Made by a program: the position numbers and the translations under genes | Part shown: piece by piece, positions 23,479 to 34,408 of the stretch | Numbering within the stretch: position 1 is the first letter of the stretch | Layout: each line of letters starts with the position of its first letter | Notes under the pieces: generated by a model | Seen by the model: the letters and a program-made list of their open reading frames with translations, nothing else | Told to the model about the DNA's origin: nothing | Database searches by the model: none | From: Salvia splendens | Taxonomy: Eukaryota > Streptophyta > Magnoliopsida > Lamiales > Lamiaceae | Assembly: GCF_004379255.2 (NCBI RefSeq) | Contig: NC_056046.1 | Span: forward strand, 8,990,001-9,054,000 | Length of the DNA: 64,000 nucleotides | Reading direction: 5' to 3'

Positions 23479-24237
23479 GTACGTGTAGCCTGCGCCATAG
23501 CTCTTACTGAAATAATAAAAGTTTTTCAAACAAAATAAGGAGCAACAACAAAGGCACCATTTAACAACGAACGAATTCATATGTAACACCCAAAAATCCG
23601 TTGTAATTAATCATGTTTACCAACCACCAAAGGCTGCGTCACGGATCTAGAATTTTCATATTGGGGGTGCGATAAATAATCATGTTTATCTCAATTTTTT
23701 CTATTAAGTCATTTCATTAAATAAAAAAAATTAGACTTATTACTTGAAAAAAAATTCACTATTATGTTGGGGATTTTTAGATATTTATATAACAAAAAAT
23801 GTATTTTAATTTATAGAAAGTTCAAAATATTTAAACTAAAATTAAAATGCAATCATATTTTCTGTAGAATCTAAAATATGAGCATAATAGAAATCATATA
23901 CAATAAAGATATATTCAAATTTAAAATATGAGCATAATAGAAATCATAAATAATAAAGATATATTCAACCATACATGCTTTATTAGGTTCCTACTGTGGA
24001 GTAAAGGAGAAAAAAATAATAAATGATTATATTTAATCAAATATTATTAGATACTTAAGCATAAATAAATAGACAGAAATGCACTTGTGAGATAGAGCTA
24101 AAATGCGCCTTATGGGAATTGAACCCAGGTCACTCTTGTGAAAATGTGATGCTTTTACCACTAGGCTAGTAGGTACAATGGTACCCTCTTGTTTTTAATT
24201 GTATCCGCCAGTGGCGTCTACGTTGTTGCTAAACCAT
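23479..24237. other. Intergenic region with direct repeats
   Basis: Two near-identical copies of about 48-50 bases (aaaatatgagcataatagaa ...) lie at about 23874-23922 and 23923-23968. A tRNA-like sequence lies at 24094-24174. No protein gene is supported. Confidence 0.6.
24094..24174 (-). repeat. tRNA-derived sequence with Pol III A and B boxes (SINE-like)
   Basis: The minus strand carries an A-box-like TAGCCTAGTGGTA and, about 40 bases on, a B-box GGTTCAATTCC, with an imperfect tRNA fold between. It is either the head of a tRNA-derived SINE or a decayed tRNA. A similar pair of boxes lies at 33363-33425. Confidence 0.5.
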
Positions 24238-24240
24238 TTA

Positions 24241-24524
24241 GAGCATCCACTATAACGCCGGCGCGGCTATAGCCCCGGCGGGGGGCGACGACGGGGCGGC
24301 TTATAGTGGGTGGGACGTCCGCCCCGAAGTGGACAAAAAATCGGGGGCGGAAAGGCGTTCGGCGAGAAGGGGGCGAGGACGTGGCTGAGGAAGAATGGGT
24401 GGGGCGAGGGCCGCGGCGCCCTATTGCGTGGAAACGGGGCGGACGCGGGCGGCGCGGCCGTGAAACGGCTGTGCAAGAAGAGGGGCAGCGGTGGGAGTCG
24501 TCTGTCCTCCTATCGTGGACACCC
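24241..24524. mobile_element. Harbinger-type MITE, 284 bp, GC-rich
   Basis: TTA duplications at 24238-24240 and 24525-24527 flank ends GAGCATCCACTATAACG and, as complement, GGGTGTCCACGATAGG. The interior is GC-rich. The ends resemble those of the 46187-48111 elements. Confidence 0.8.
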
Positions 24525-24527
24525 TTA

Positions 24528-25329
24528 CCTACCAACGATGGCTGTAAAAAAACCAGTTATTAATGTCATGTTTTTGAAAGCACGCCTTGACGTATTAACG
24601 CCAGACCTCCCGATAAACTAGTGGTTTTTTGTCACAATTCTATCAAGTACATACACCTAGTAAAGTACTAATATAAATATGAAATCACCTCCGTCAAGCA
24701 TACACCAGATTTCGACAGTAAATTTACCAATGGATTATTCATCAATAAATGATGATGGACACATCTCTTTGGTAAATACCGATTTTTTGTAGTGTGTCCA
24801 AGCTCAAAAGGTCCCACTAATGAGACCAATGGAGCATAAACTAAGAACTTATGACATTTTGACCATGTAATATGATTATAAGAAGATATGAGTATAAATT
24901 AGTGTAATATATTTTTATTCTAGTTTTTCATTATGTTAGCCCTGCCACAGCCAACATGTTATTCTTTGTACAATTCTATCAAATTGATTGTACGCCTATT
25001 GGAAATCCTGCTCTGTAGACTCATCTACAGACAATTTACATATTTGAACATATGAATTAAATATATATGCATATATGTGATGAAATGTCAAACAAAACTA
25101 CTGTAGCTGGTCTGACCCATCATACTGTATACATGTCCTATACATATAATCATACACATAGGTTTCTACTCTTTCATTACAGATATACTAGAACTACTAT
25201 ATTGTCAGCACTGTTGTCTTACAAATAGCTCTTCAACTCATACTATTACTGTTACTATTTTTGCTGTAACATTTCATTATATACAATACGACACAAAAAT
25301 ATTATAAACCCTACTTATACTACCTAGGT
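24528..25329. other. AT-rich intergenic region
   Basis: No gene, RNA or transposon end could be supported. Confidence 0.4.
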
Positions 25330-26540
25330 TTAGAGCATCCACAATGGGGCGGACGATAGCATCGGGGGCGCTATCGTCCGCCACTGTGGCCCCGCGGATG
25401 ACGGACGATGTGTCGTCCGCGCCCTACGCTTAGTCCGCGGACGAAGCGCGGACGATAGAACATCGTCCGCGCCATCGTCCGCCCACTGTGGGCGCCGCGA
25501 ACGATAGCGCGGACGATGCAACGCGTTTTTGCTTTAGTTTTTTTTTTTTAATTCGAAATTTGTCTATTTAAAACTCGATTGTCATTCTATTTTTCATACG
25601 AACATTTCTCGCATCTCTCATTTCTCTCATCTCTCACGTTTCTCCATCTCTCACAAACCAAAATGAACCACGACGACGACCGGAGTTCCTCGGAGGACGG
25701 TAGTCCGACCTTGACTCGAGCCTTAAATGCAGCCGTGCACGACGCAATGGCGGAATGCTTAGCCATAATGCAACGCGGAGAGGCAGAGGCAGCGGCAGCG
25801 GCGGAGCAGATCCGCATGCCTATTCGACGTCCGGCGTTTGTCCCATGCGACCATGACGTAGCTCACGAACGTCTATTTGCAGACTATTTTTCCGAGCAAC
25901 TACGGTGGGGCCCGACGGTTTTCCGCCGCCGGTTTAGAATGCCTCGTTACCTTTTTCTCAGCATTGTCCAGACGTTGGAGTCACGTGATGAATACTTTCA
26001 GTATCGGGAAGATGGCATCGGCAGACCCGGATTTACGCCGTTGCAGAAGTGCACAGTTGCACTCCGTCAGTTGGCCTACGGTACCAGCGCTGACATGTTC
26101 GACAAGTACGTCCACGTCGGGGATACAACAGGCCGCGAGTGCCTGAAGAGATTTTGTAGGGGAGTTGTGGAGGCCTACTGCGACACATATTTGCGAAGGC
26201 CAACAACTCTAGATTGCCAGGGCCTAATGAGAATGCACGAGACGGCGCACGGTATTCCTGGGATGTTAGGGAGCATCGACTGTATGCACTGGGCGTGGAA
26301 GAATTATCCGACGGCGCAGAGAGGCCAATTCACTAGTGGATACAAGGGCAGCCACCCGACGATGATCCTCGAAGCCATCGCTGACCATCGGCTCTGGTTC
26401 TGGCATGCTTACTTCGCTGTAGCCGGGTCGAACAACGACATCAACGTCCCCAACTCATCCACCCTCTTCACCGAGCAATGCAACGACAACGGCCCGGCCA
26501 TCGAGTTCACTACCAACAGGCGCCAATACCACATGGGGTA

Positions 26541-27107
26541 TGATACGAGACATATCTTCCATATGTCCCATAATTTAGTACTCCCTCCGTCCCGGGCTAC
26601 TCGCCCATTTCCTTTTCGGCTCGGAGATTAAGGAATGATTGTATAGGAAAGTCAAAAATGACGGCTGTAGGTGAAATTTTTTACTAAAAATGGAAAGAGT
26701 GCAAGTAACTTGGGACGCCCAAAAAGGAAATAAGTGCGAGTAGTGCGGGACGGAGGGAGTAATTAATATCTTTATCTTCCATATCTCCCATAATTTAGTA
26801 ATTAATATCTTTATAGTATATTTTGTTTAGTTGGTTAAGATTAAATTAGATTTATTTGTTGAGGATTCCACATTATAAATATGTGGGAATATGTCATAAT
26901 CATTATTCATGAAATAGAATATTATTCACGCAGCTTTTCTCGTCTTCTTCAATATCAAACCCTAGTTCTTGTCGTTGTTGATCGTCGGGCAAAGATTCCC
27001 GCGACTTCACGGAGGAACCCTAATTCTTATCGTGTGCGATCGACGGGCAAATGATTCCCGCGACTTCACGGAGGAGTTAATCCGACGTTAAGGAGTTATC
27101 CTTAACA
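26541..27107 (+). mobile_element. Solo LTR with 5-bp target duplication
   Basis: The insert begins TGATACGAGAC and ends CCTTAACA, and is flanked on both sides by GGGTA (26536-26540 and 27108-27112). TG...CA ends and a 5-bp duplication identify an LTR; the absence of any internal region means it was left by recombination between two LTRs. Direct repeats of TTCCCGCGACTTCACGGAGG occur near its end. The style suggests a copia-type LTR. Orientation is inferred. Confidence 0.9.
26581..26759. mobile_element. Stowaway MITE nested in the solo LTR
   Basis: CTCCCTCCGTCCC starts at 26581 and its complement ends at 26759, with TA on each side (26579-26580, 26760-26761). This is the Stowaway/Tc1-mariner signature. 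The LTR sequence around it is locally duplicated (ttccatat.tcccataattta before and after). Confidence 0.9.
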
Positions 27108-27993
27108 GGGTACTACTTGGCCGATGGCATGTACCCAAGGTGGCCTATTTTTCTGAAGACGATCAGCTGGCCAATTGGTGAGAAGAGAGTTTTATTTGCG
27201 CAAAAGCAGGAGGCGGCGCGGAAGGATGTGGAGCGGGCATTTGGTGTGCTCCAAGCACGGTGGGCAATAGTGAATGGGTCGGACCGTCTCTGGTTCAAGT
27301 AAGTCCTCGCCGATGTCATGTATGCGTGCATAAACTTGCACAACATGATAGTCAAACATGAAGGTGGGAGCATCACCGATTGGGCCGATGACGAAAGTGC
27401 ATCTAGCTCCTCCAGCACAGCGACCGAGCCCCCTGCTCGAGGAGTACCGACGGGCTGAGGTTCTATCTAGACAGGCCTCAATGCGCAACCAGCACGACCA
27501 TGCGCAGCTCATGAACGACATGGTTGAAGAAGTGTGGGCTCGTAACCGCCGTCGATGAGTTTGCATTTTTTTTAATTCGAATTGTAATGTATTAATTTTA
27601 TAAATGAAATGAAGGTTTTCCCCAATTTTTGTAGTATTTTAAGTATTCAAATAGAAGAAAATGCTTAGGGCTCCCCTTAGGGCGCCCCACTGCAGGTGGA
27701 ATGGTAGGAGGATAAAATGCTAACGTGGCGGTGCATAGGGCGGGCTTTAGGGCGCCCCACTGTGGATGCTCTTAATCATTTCTTCTCTTGGAAGATATGA
27801 TCGCATTACATTATTGTTCATTAAATTAATTTTAGATGTTCAAGTAGTACTCCCTACTTTCCATGTTAATAGATTCATTTTTCTATTTTGAAAAGTTCCA
27901 AATTGAGTCATTTTTATTTTTAGCAAAAAGTTAACTCATTTATTTGTATTTTATTCTCTCTTCATCTTACTTACTTTATTCATTTTCCTCTAA

Positions 27994-29639
27994 GAGCATC
28001 CACAATGGGGCTGACGATAGCACACCCGATGCATCGGGCGAGCTATCATACGCCACTGTGGGTGCGTGGACGACGGATGATGCGTCGTCCGCGCCCTAAG
28101 TTTAGTCCGTGGACGAAGCGCTGACGATAGGGCATCGTCCGCGCCATCATCCGCCCACTGTGGACGATGCAACGCGTTTTAGTTCTTTTTTTTTAAAATT
28201 TGAAAATTTTGTTTATATAAATACCCCATCCTCAGATTTCATTTGTAACTTTTCGATTCACTTTTCAACTCTCAAATTACGATATAAAATGGATTCCGGT
28301 GGATACTCAAGTCTTGGTAGCCCGATATTTGGAGATGGCGCACGGTGGCCGGGTACACAACCTGGCGAATATCGGTTGTTCGATGACAACACTCAGTACG
28401 ACCCCGACTTCAGTACGGATTCGTACGGTCTCTCTGACATGGAGCCGTCTCCAACTCGCCCTGTCGCCCATTACCGTCGCGCTGCCGCCCCCTCGGCAGA
28501 TGAGCCCTCGGCCGCCGCCCCCTCGGCCGATGCCGCCTCAGCCAGAAAGAAGCGGACCAAGCACCGCGCATACAAGTTGCCACCTCCGGCAACGAATGAA
28601 GAGTACGCACGAACTACCAGCCGGATGAAACCTCGTCTTGGCGAGGTGTTGGGTGGATATATCGGAGGACCCAATATTCGCGAACAACCAAAAGCAGCTC
28701 GCGTACTGGGAGCGCATCACCGAGCGCTACAATGAGGCGAAGCCGCCAAGGGCGTACAAGCGCCAAAGGGAGCAGCTCCGCAAGCACTGGGATCAGGTGA
28801 AGAAGCAAGTCAACCTGTTCGCGGCGGAGTACGAGAAGTGCTCGAGGGATCAGGGAAGCAGCGAGAGCTTGAGTGACGTGCGCGATAGAGCGTTGTTGTC
28901 GCACCAGTCCATGTACGGCGACTTCAAGCATTTCAGCATCTGAGCGCTCTTGGGGGACAAGCAGATGTTCCAAGTCGGGATTCTGCACACCGGTGCGACA
29001 AAGAGGACGAAGACCACCGACACTGGTGGTTACACGACCAGCGAAAGCGGAACTCGTCCGGTGGACCTCAACCGGACGTGCACGGAGGAAGAGAGTTCCG
29101 GCACACCTATGTCCTCCCGGCGGCGTCCCATAGGCGTCAAGGCTGCGAAGAATAAGGGGAAGGCGAAGGCGACATCCTCCTCGGCCGCCGCCCCCCCATC
29201 GCCGATCCCGATCCCTACCCTGACCTCGGCGACAATTGCCTACTCGGATTTGGCAACGGCCTCGATGGCGCAGACGTTGTTGGATACGCACAACGCGTTT
29301 ATGAAGTGTACGGATCCGACCAGAGCCGAATACCTCCAGGGGTTGATCGATGAGTTGTGCCAGAAGTTGGGGCTTTTGTAGAATAGTCAAATTTTTTTAT
29401 TTATAACCATTGTAACTTTTTTTAATCAATGTATTATTTGTCGTTTCTATTTAATCGTTGTGTTTTTTAATTAGTTTGCATTTATATATTTGAAAACATT
29501 TAAATTACTTAACAAAACAATAGTAAAACCTATAGGGCGCCCCATTGCAGGTGGAAGGGCAAGAGGATAAAATGCTGACGTGGGAGGTGCATAGGGCGGG
29601 CTTTAGGACGCCCCTTAGGGCACCCCATTGTGGATGCCC
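27994..29639 (+). mobile_element. PIF/Harbinger element, ORF1 only
   Basis: TAA at 27991-27993 and 29640-29642 flanks ends GAGCATCCACAATGGGGC and, as complement, GGGCATCCACAATGGGGTG. The 1646-bp element has a TATATAA box at 28214-28220 and one coding region for the MYB/NAM-associated protein. There is no transposase. Its termini match those of the transposase-only neighbour at 25333-27771. Confidence 0.9.
28289..29381 (+). pseudogene. Harbinger ORF1 protein (MYB-like, NAM-associated C-terminus), broken
   Basis: In Pong/PIF elements ORF1 is a MYB-like DNA-binding partner that the transposase needs. The frame opens at ATG 28289 (MDSGGYSSLGSPIFG), has an Ala/Ser/Pro-rich stretch and a basic block (RKKRTKHRAYKLPPP). 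It shifts frame between about 28600 and 28640, then continues WVDISEDPIFANNQKQ, FWER-like YWERITERYN and a charged helix (RQREQLRKHWDQVKKQVN). A TGA at 28941-28943 interrupts the same frame, which resumes to 29381 with a Lys/Ala/Ser-rich region and a final helix (YLQGLIDELCQKLGLL). Two breaks, so no full protein from this copy. Automated databases sometimes mislabel such proteins as glutathione transferase T3-like. Confidence 0.87.
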
Positions 29640-29642
29640 TAA

Positions 29643-30366
29643 TATACTACTCCCTCCTATCCATAGTAGCGGACAGTGGTGAACGCAGAAATTTTTGTCA
29701 GTAGGGACTTTACTGTATGTATTCTCATTATCTATGAAAATAGTCTTGTGGATGAAATAAGTATTAATGTTTGTTGGTACTGTAAAAAGATAGAGAGAAA
29801 CGATTGTAAAGTATAATAAGAGTGGAGAAAATTTGGTGGTAATCTTTCTATAAATAAAAATGATACTAATTTTGGTGAGCATACCAAAAAAAGGACTATT
29901 TTTTGTAATTTTTTCAAAAATGAAAAATATACTAGTAAAAATACAAGAAGTTTTTACATAATTAAGTTGAAAAGAAAAAAAAGTCTAAAATTTAACTTAT
30001 GGGTTAGAGTTACTAAGAAAATAAAATTTGAGTTTGCCTTGATTATATGGAAAGAAAAATGAAATAATGCTTTGTTAATTATGATTCTGGAAAAAGTTAT
30101 AGATGAGACGAAAATTTAGAATTCATTTATTGAAAATTAAGTTATCAAATTGAAATTAGTTTACAGAGTCGAAAGAAAATTTAACAAAGCACATTTTAAA
30201 AAAAATTTATATATTTCTATCAAAACGAATAGGCGTTTAAGATGAGAGTAGTTGTCCTTTTAATTTAATTTAGTCGCCAATAAATGAACCGTCATTTTTA
30301 AAAAAGCACAACAACTTGACACATTTTACTATGAAGTTTATAATATTAATTGTAATAAAATTATCC
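29643..30366. other. AT-rich intergenic region
   Basis: The start (29650-29680) holds a broken Stowaway end (ctccctcctatcc). No gene is supported in the rest. Confidence 0.45.
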
Positions 30367-31147
30367 TCAAATATGGGCTATTATTTGGCGGATGAGATAT
30401 ACTCTATGTGGCCCGTCTTTGTGAAGACGGTCAGAAGCCCAGCAGATGAAAAGAAGATATATTTTCCGGGTCGCCAGGAGGCAGCGCGCAAAGATGTGGA
30501 GCGGGCATTTGGTGTACTCCAGGCTCGATGGGCGGCAGTGATGGGTCCAACACGGTTGTGGTATGTTGACAACATCGCCGACATCATGTACGCTTGTATT
30601 ATCATGCACACCATGATTGTCGAACATGAAGGTCCAACACTAACTGATTGGACCAATGATGATGCTGGTGCTGCGGGTCCAAGCCACGGCGTGGCCACTA
30701 GCAATGTACGCATGGGGATACCCCATGACGATGTCGATCGAGTCCGTGCATTTGCCGACATGCGCCAAAGACAAGCCCATGTTCGGCTCCAGAACGATAT
30801 TATTGAAGAAGTATGGCAGCGGAGGGGTCGTCGTTGATGTTGTTTTTAATTATTGAAATGTTTTTTTATTTGGTGAAATGTACTTTTCTTTTATTATTTA
30901 ATAGAATTTGTTTTCCATATTTGTGTCGAAATTTTAATTCCGTAAATTGTTTAGTTCCGGTAATTGTTTAATTTGTGAATTGGTGGTTTTTTTAATTGTG
31001 GGAAGTCCTTCGGAAAGTCATTGGGGATGTCCGCCACTGTGCAGTAGGAAGTCCTTATGACGTGGCAGTGCAGTGGGAAGTCCGTATGACGTGGCAGGGG
31101 GTGTTTTTAGGAATTCCGCGGGGAATTCCGTGCCATTGCTGTTGCTC
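30367..31147 (+). mobile_element. 3' part of a PIF/Harbinger element (family of 21522)
   Basis: From 30367 the sequence matches the 3' part of the element at 21522-23475, through the coding end and tail to an end whose complement is GAGCAACAGCAATGGCACGG. TTA follows at 31148-31150. The 5' half is absent, and the left junction is abrupt against unrelated AT-rich DNA. Confidence 0.88.
30373..30837 (+). pseudogene. PIF/Harbinger transposase, C-terminal fragment
   Basis: About 155 codons are open from MGYYLADEIY to VWQRRGRR and include the catalytic Glu region ERAFGVLQARWA. They are nearly identical to the end of the transposase at 21846-23182. Both catalytic Asp residues and everything before them are missing, so it is not functional. 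It is useful as a divergence reference because the reading frame is still intact. Confidence 0.9.
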
Positions 31148-31150
31148 TTA

Positions 31151-31937
31151 GGCCACGCGTCACGCGGGTGGCCCGTATTCCGTCACGAAGGCACGGGATC
31201 GCGGCGTGACGCTTTACAGCGCCCCGTCTCGTCCCCAGCCCGTCCCTAGCCCGTTCCGCGTTCCGTCACGCCGTGACGGCTGGCGAGACGTCTCACCACG
31301 CACCGAGGCGACGTGGCGCGCTCCGGTACCATGATTGACGCCCACTCGCCGGCCCGCGAGTGGGCATCGTCATGCTGACGCAATAATTCATTTGTTTAAA
31401 AAAAAGAATTAAATAAAAATAAAAAATGAAAAACGGTAATATTACCGTTTTTTTCAATATTTTTTTTCAAATTTTTTTTACTCTATAAATACTCCTAATT
31501 CATCCTCATTTCACACACAAATACACATCTATTCTTACCAAATCATCTCCATATCCTCTCCAATTTTCATCTAACCTCTCATAAAAAAATGTCCGGCGAC
31601 GGAAACTCTGGCGGTGGCGGCACAACTTGGCATTCCGCCTCCTCACGGCTTCAGTGCACTCCACCGTTTCCGGAGGATGATTCGCCGGCGGAGTATTTTT
31701 TTATTTTCTATAAAATTGTATTTTAAATTATGTCATTTTTATTTTTTTAGGATTTTAATTATGTTTTTTTTTTGTTTTTTTGAATTTTAGGTTGTATTTT
31801 TATTTTATGTTGTATTTTTATTTTATTTTTAATGAACTGTATTTTTTTAATTGAATTTGGTTGGAAATAAAAATAAAAAATTAAATTAAATGAATAGTAA
31901 TTTAAAGAACCGTTAAGTGACAGCGTTTCGGATAGCT
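31151..31937 (+). mobile_element. Non-autonomous Harbinger element, deletion derivative of the 42225 family
   Basis: TTA at 31148-31150 and 31938-31940 flanks about 787 bp. The left end has GGCCACGCGTCACGCGGGTGGCC, a near-palindrome also found at the end of 42225-44117. The leader, the ATG and the first codons (MSGDGNSGGGG, 31589) match that element's ORF1, but the sequence then jumps to the last codons and tail of the same gene. So it arose by internal deletion and keeps a 45-codon fused frame of no likely function. Confidence 0.85.
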
Positions 31938-31940
31938 TTA

Positions 31941-32468
31941 CTATAAAGTCTTATAACACATGTTGTTAATAAAGTGTCTATTTTTCCGGTAATTTAATTG
32001 TACCTTCAAACCCAGTCACATACGTTTTCATTTATGTGATTGCAGTGAAGGTACGACTTTGCAGTAAACCTAATTCTTCTCTTGGTCAACAACTTTGAAA
32101 CTGGATTATTTATGCCACAATTAATAATACTGTTAAAGAATGAAATCCAATAAATGGATTTGACGTAAATTCACAGCTCCAATAACATTTTTCTACTACT
32201 TTAATTAAAAAAACGTTTTAAGATATTCTAATACTTAGTATTCTATTTATAATATTTTTTTGTTTTATTAATACTCCACATCTTAGTAAACAATAAAATT
32301 CAAAAACACCTCTATTGTCGTGTAATTGCAACACCTCTCAGGCACAAGTATGAAACTTGGGAAGTGGGCTTCTGGCAGGCAATGAGTTAGGCCCTCCCCC
32401 TTAACAGGTCATTGCGTATCCTGATTTAACACCCCTCATAATACTGTCGGATCGGGATGTGTGGGGTC
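31941..32468. other. Intergenic region
   Basis: AT-rich, with a more GC-balanced patch at 32320-32460 that I cannot assign. No gene supported. Confidence 0.4.
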
Positions 32469-32471
32469 TTA

Positions 32472-33175
32472 GGGCATCAATAACCCCGTCCCCATTTCCG
32501 GCCCCAAGTCCCCTCCACGTCATCATTCCTCTACAGTTGCGGCCCAGGCCCCAACTGCTGTAACCCTGGAGGTTGCGGCCCGGGCCGCAACTAATAAATG
32601 ACACTATTCACAACTCCTACCTATTTTGAACGTAAAGTAAAATACGTTGAGCAATTATAACACGAGCAATTCATTTTTAATACAAAAATAATAAATTATA
32701 AACTAAAAAATATACAAAAAATTAGAGTAATAAAAAAAATGCAAAAAAAATAAAAAAAAATTAAAATTCTGCAATACACGTTGCCCTTCTCCATCTCCTT
32801 CTTCCTCTTCCTTCTTCTTCCCCCTCTCCCCCTTCTTCTTCTTCTTAAAAATGCAAAAAATAAAAAAAAAAAAAAAAAATTGATGAAAAAAACGTCACCC
32901 CTCTCCATCTCCTTCTTCTTCCTCTTCCTCCTTCTTCCCCCTCTCCCCCTTCTTCTTCTTCTTCTTAAAAATGCAAAAAAAAAAATTAAAATTAAAATCG
33001 ATGAACAGTAGCGGCCCGTCACCGTGCAACCCCGTCCCGGGCCGGGACGCGGGACGCTCCCCAGGCCGGTAACGCGTCACCGGGACGGGCCTGAGCCGTG
33101 CCGCCCTTCCGTGTAATGCATGGGACGGGCCGGGACTCGCGAGATGCGGCCCGGCCCCTTGCGTTACGCATGCTC
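32472..33175. mobile_element. Harbinger-type MITE, 704 bp
   Basis: TTA at 32469-32471 and 33176-33178 flanks ends GGGCATCAATAACCCCGTCC and, as complement, GAGCATGCGTAACGCAAGG. GC-rich subterminal zones enclose A-rich and CTT-rich low-complexity DNA that includes two copies of a roughly 100-bp (CTTCTTCTC-rich) block. The same family occurs at 34409-34936. Confidence 0.8.
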
Positions 33176-33178
33176 TTA

Positions 33179-34405
33179 GGTTGGGATTTCAACCTTTTTG
33201 TTTGATATGATAAAATTCCAAAACACCACCATTTTGTGTGCCGGAGAAGCAGCTTCTCCAACTGCATAAATTTTACCGCTAACGTTGCTTGACGGTAAAT
33301 TCAACCTTTTCTTTTTTGATTTAACTATGTAAATTAGTATATTTACATAATACACAAAATAGGTTGTATACCTAGTGGTATAAGACGTGGCTTCGCCTTG
33401 CTCCATGAGTTCGCAATTTTAAACATTTCCTGGGTTTTTTTTCTCTATTTCGCCTTTTACTCTATTTAATTTCTCGTTTTCCACTTTACCAATTTACTCC
33501 TAATATATAAATTAAAAATAACTATCATTCCAATCTAATAATAATACATAAAACATATATTAATAATTTAAAATTACGTGAAGATTTATATGGAAATACA
33601 AATTCTCCTATTTTGTTATCTGATTTATCAGTGGCTCAGATCTTCGAGAATAAATTCGATCGATCAAACGTGTAACTGCCTCCTTGACTGTTCCCAACTA
33701 ACAGTTATCGCACGTGTTGATTTCTCTATTGTTTATTCAGCATTTATATTTTGCACAATAAACTTAAAGTTTACAGAGTAGGAATTCTCTATTCTCCCCA
33801 TCACCATAAATTCTTCCAGTTCATCTAAGGAAGATTAACCAATTAAACTTAATCATACCAACATTTTCTTTGTGTTCATTTCAATGAATTAGTTATGATT
33901 TTGAGTGATCAGGTTTGGCATAATACTTTCTCTCTCAGCATAGTATCTTGTAGAATTATTATTTTTTCTCATAAATGACGTTGCTCTTCTCTGTATGAAA
34001 AAAATTAATTTTAAGTGTTTCAATCAATTCAATCTCAAATAATGTGAAATCAATATTCAATTCCATCTTTTAGTCACGAGTAGAGTATACTACTTATTTC
34101 GAAATATATTTAATTATCAAACATGGAACATGAAAAGAGAAGAATACAAAAAATTTCAGTTACGAGATCATCCAATGAAACATGAAAAGAAGCACCCACA
34201 AATTCATTCTATGAAATTGAGGTTCGAAATCCCATCATTTACCCCCTTTAAAAAAATCATGTGTATTGTATTATTATTGGTAAAACTCAAATACCAAATT
34301 TCGATTAAAAAAAAGGGTAGGGAATCGATTATGATTTTTGTTCAATAATCCTAATCTTCGTTTCGAAATGAATTGAAAAGGGAGGACGAAGAAGCAATGG
34401 GAGAA
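33179..34405. other. AT-rich intergenic region with a tRNA-like motif
   Basis: At 33363-33425 the plus strand has an A-box-like ACCTAGTGGTATAAG and a B-box-like GAGTTCGCAATTT, suggesting an old tRNA-derived SINE. No protein gene is supported. Confidence 0.4.
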
Positions 34406-34408
34406 TTA

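Larger units (their letters stand above)
25663..27558 (+). pseudogene. PIF/Harbinger DDE transposase, split by a solo LTR
   Basis: The ATG at 25663 (MNHDDDRSSSEDG) is preferred because it follows a TATTTAAA box at 25565 and a CT-rich leader. The N-terminal frame is intact through FRRRFRMPRYLFLSI, GMLGSIDCMHWAWK (first Asp) and AGSNNDINV (second Asp) to 26540, where the LTR enters. It resumes at 27108 with YYLADGMYPRWP and ERAFGVLQARWA (catalytic Glu). After that there is a TAA at about 27301 and a frame change near 27440 before the basic end VWARNRRR. It is a second transposase type, clearly diverged from the one at 21846. Inactivated by insertion and later point changes. Confidence 0.92.
25333..27771 (+). 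mobile_element. PIF/Harbinger element, transposase only, interrupted by an LTR
   Basis: TTA at 25330-25332 and 27772-27774 flanks ends GAGCATCCACAATGGGGCG and, as complement, GAGCATCCACAGTGGGGCG. Length is 2439 bp, of which 572 bp (LTR plus one target copy) is a later insertion. Its first and last 150-200 bases are clearly homologous to those of the ORF1-only element at 27994-29639, which starts 223 bp downstream. Confidence 0.92.

Noticed and set aside
25579..25662. N-terminal extension of the second Harbinger transposase (MSFYFSYEHF...)
   Set aside because: It starts at TTG and overlaps the CT-rich leader; ATG 25663 is the first good start after the TATA-like box.
28614..29390. 258-codon minus-strand frame, Arg/Leu-rich
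   Set aside because: Composition is that of an antisense frame over the GC-rich ORF1 gene; no domain or start context.
32696..33022. Phe/Lys/Arg-rich open frames in the MITE at 32472-33175
   Set aside because: They come from CTTCTT/GAAGAA low-complexity DNA and not from a gene.
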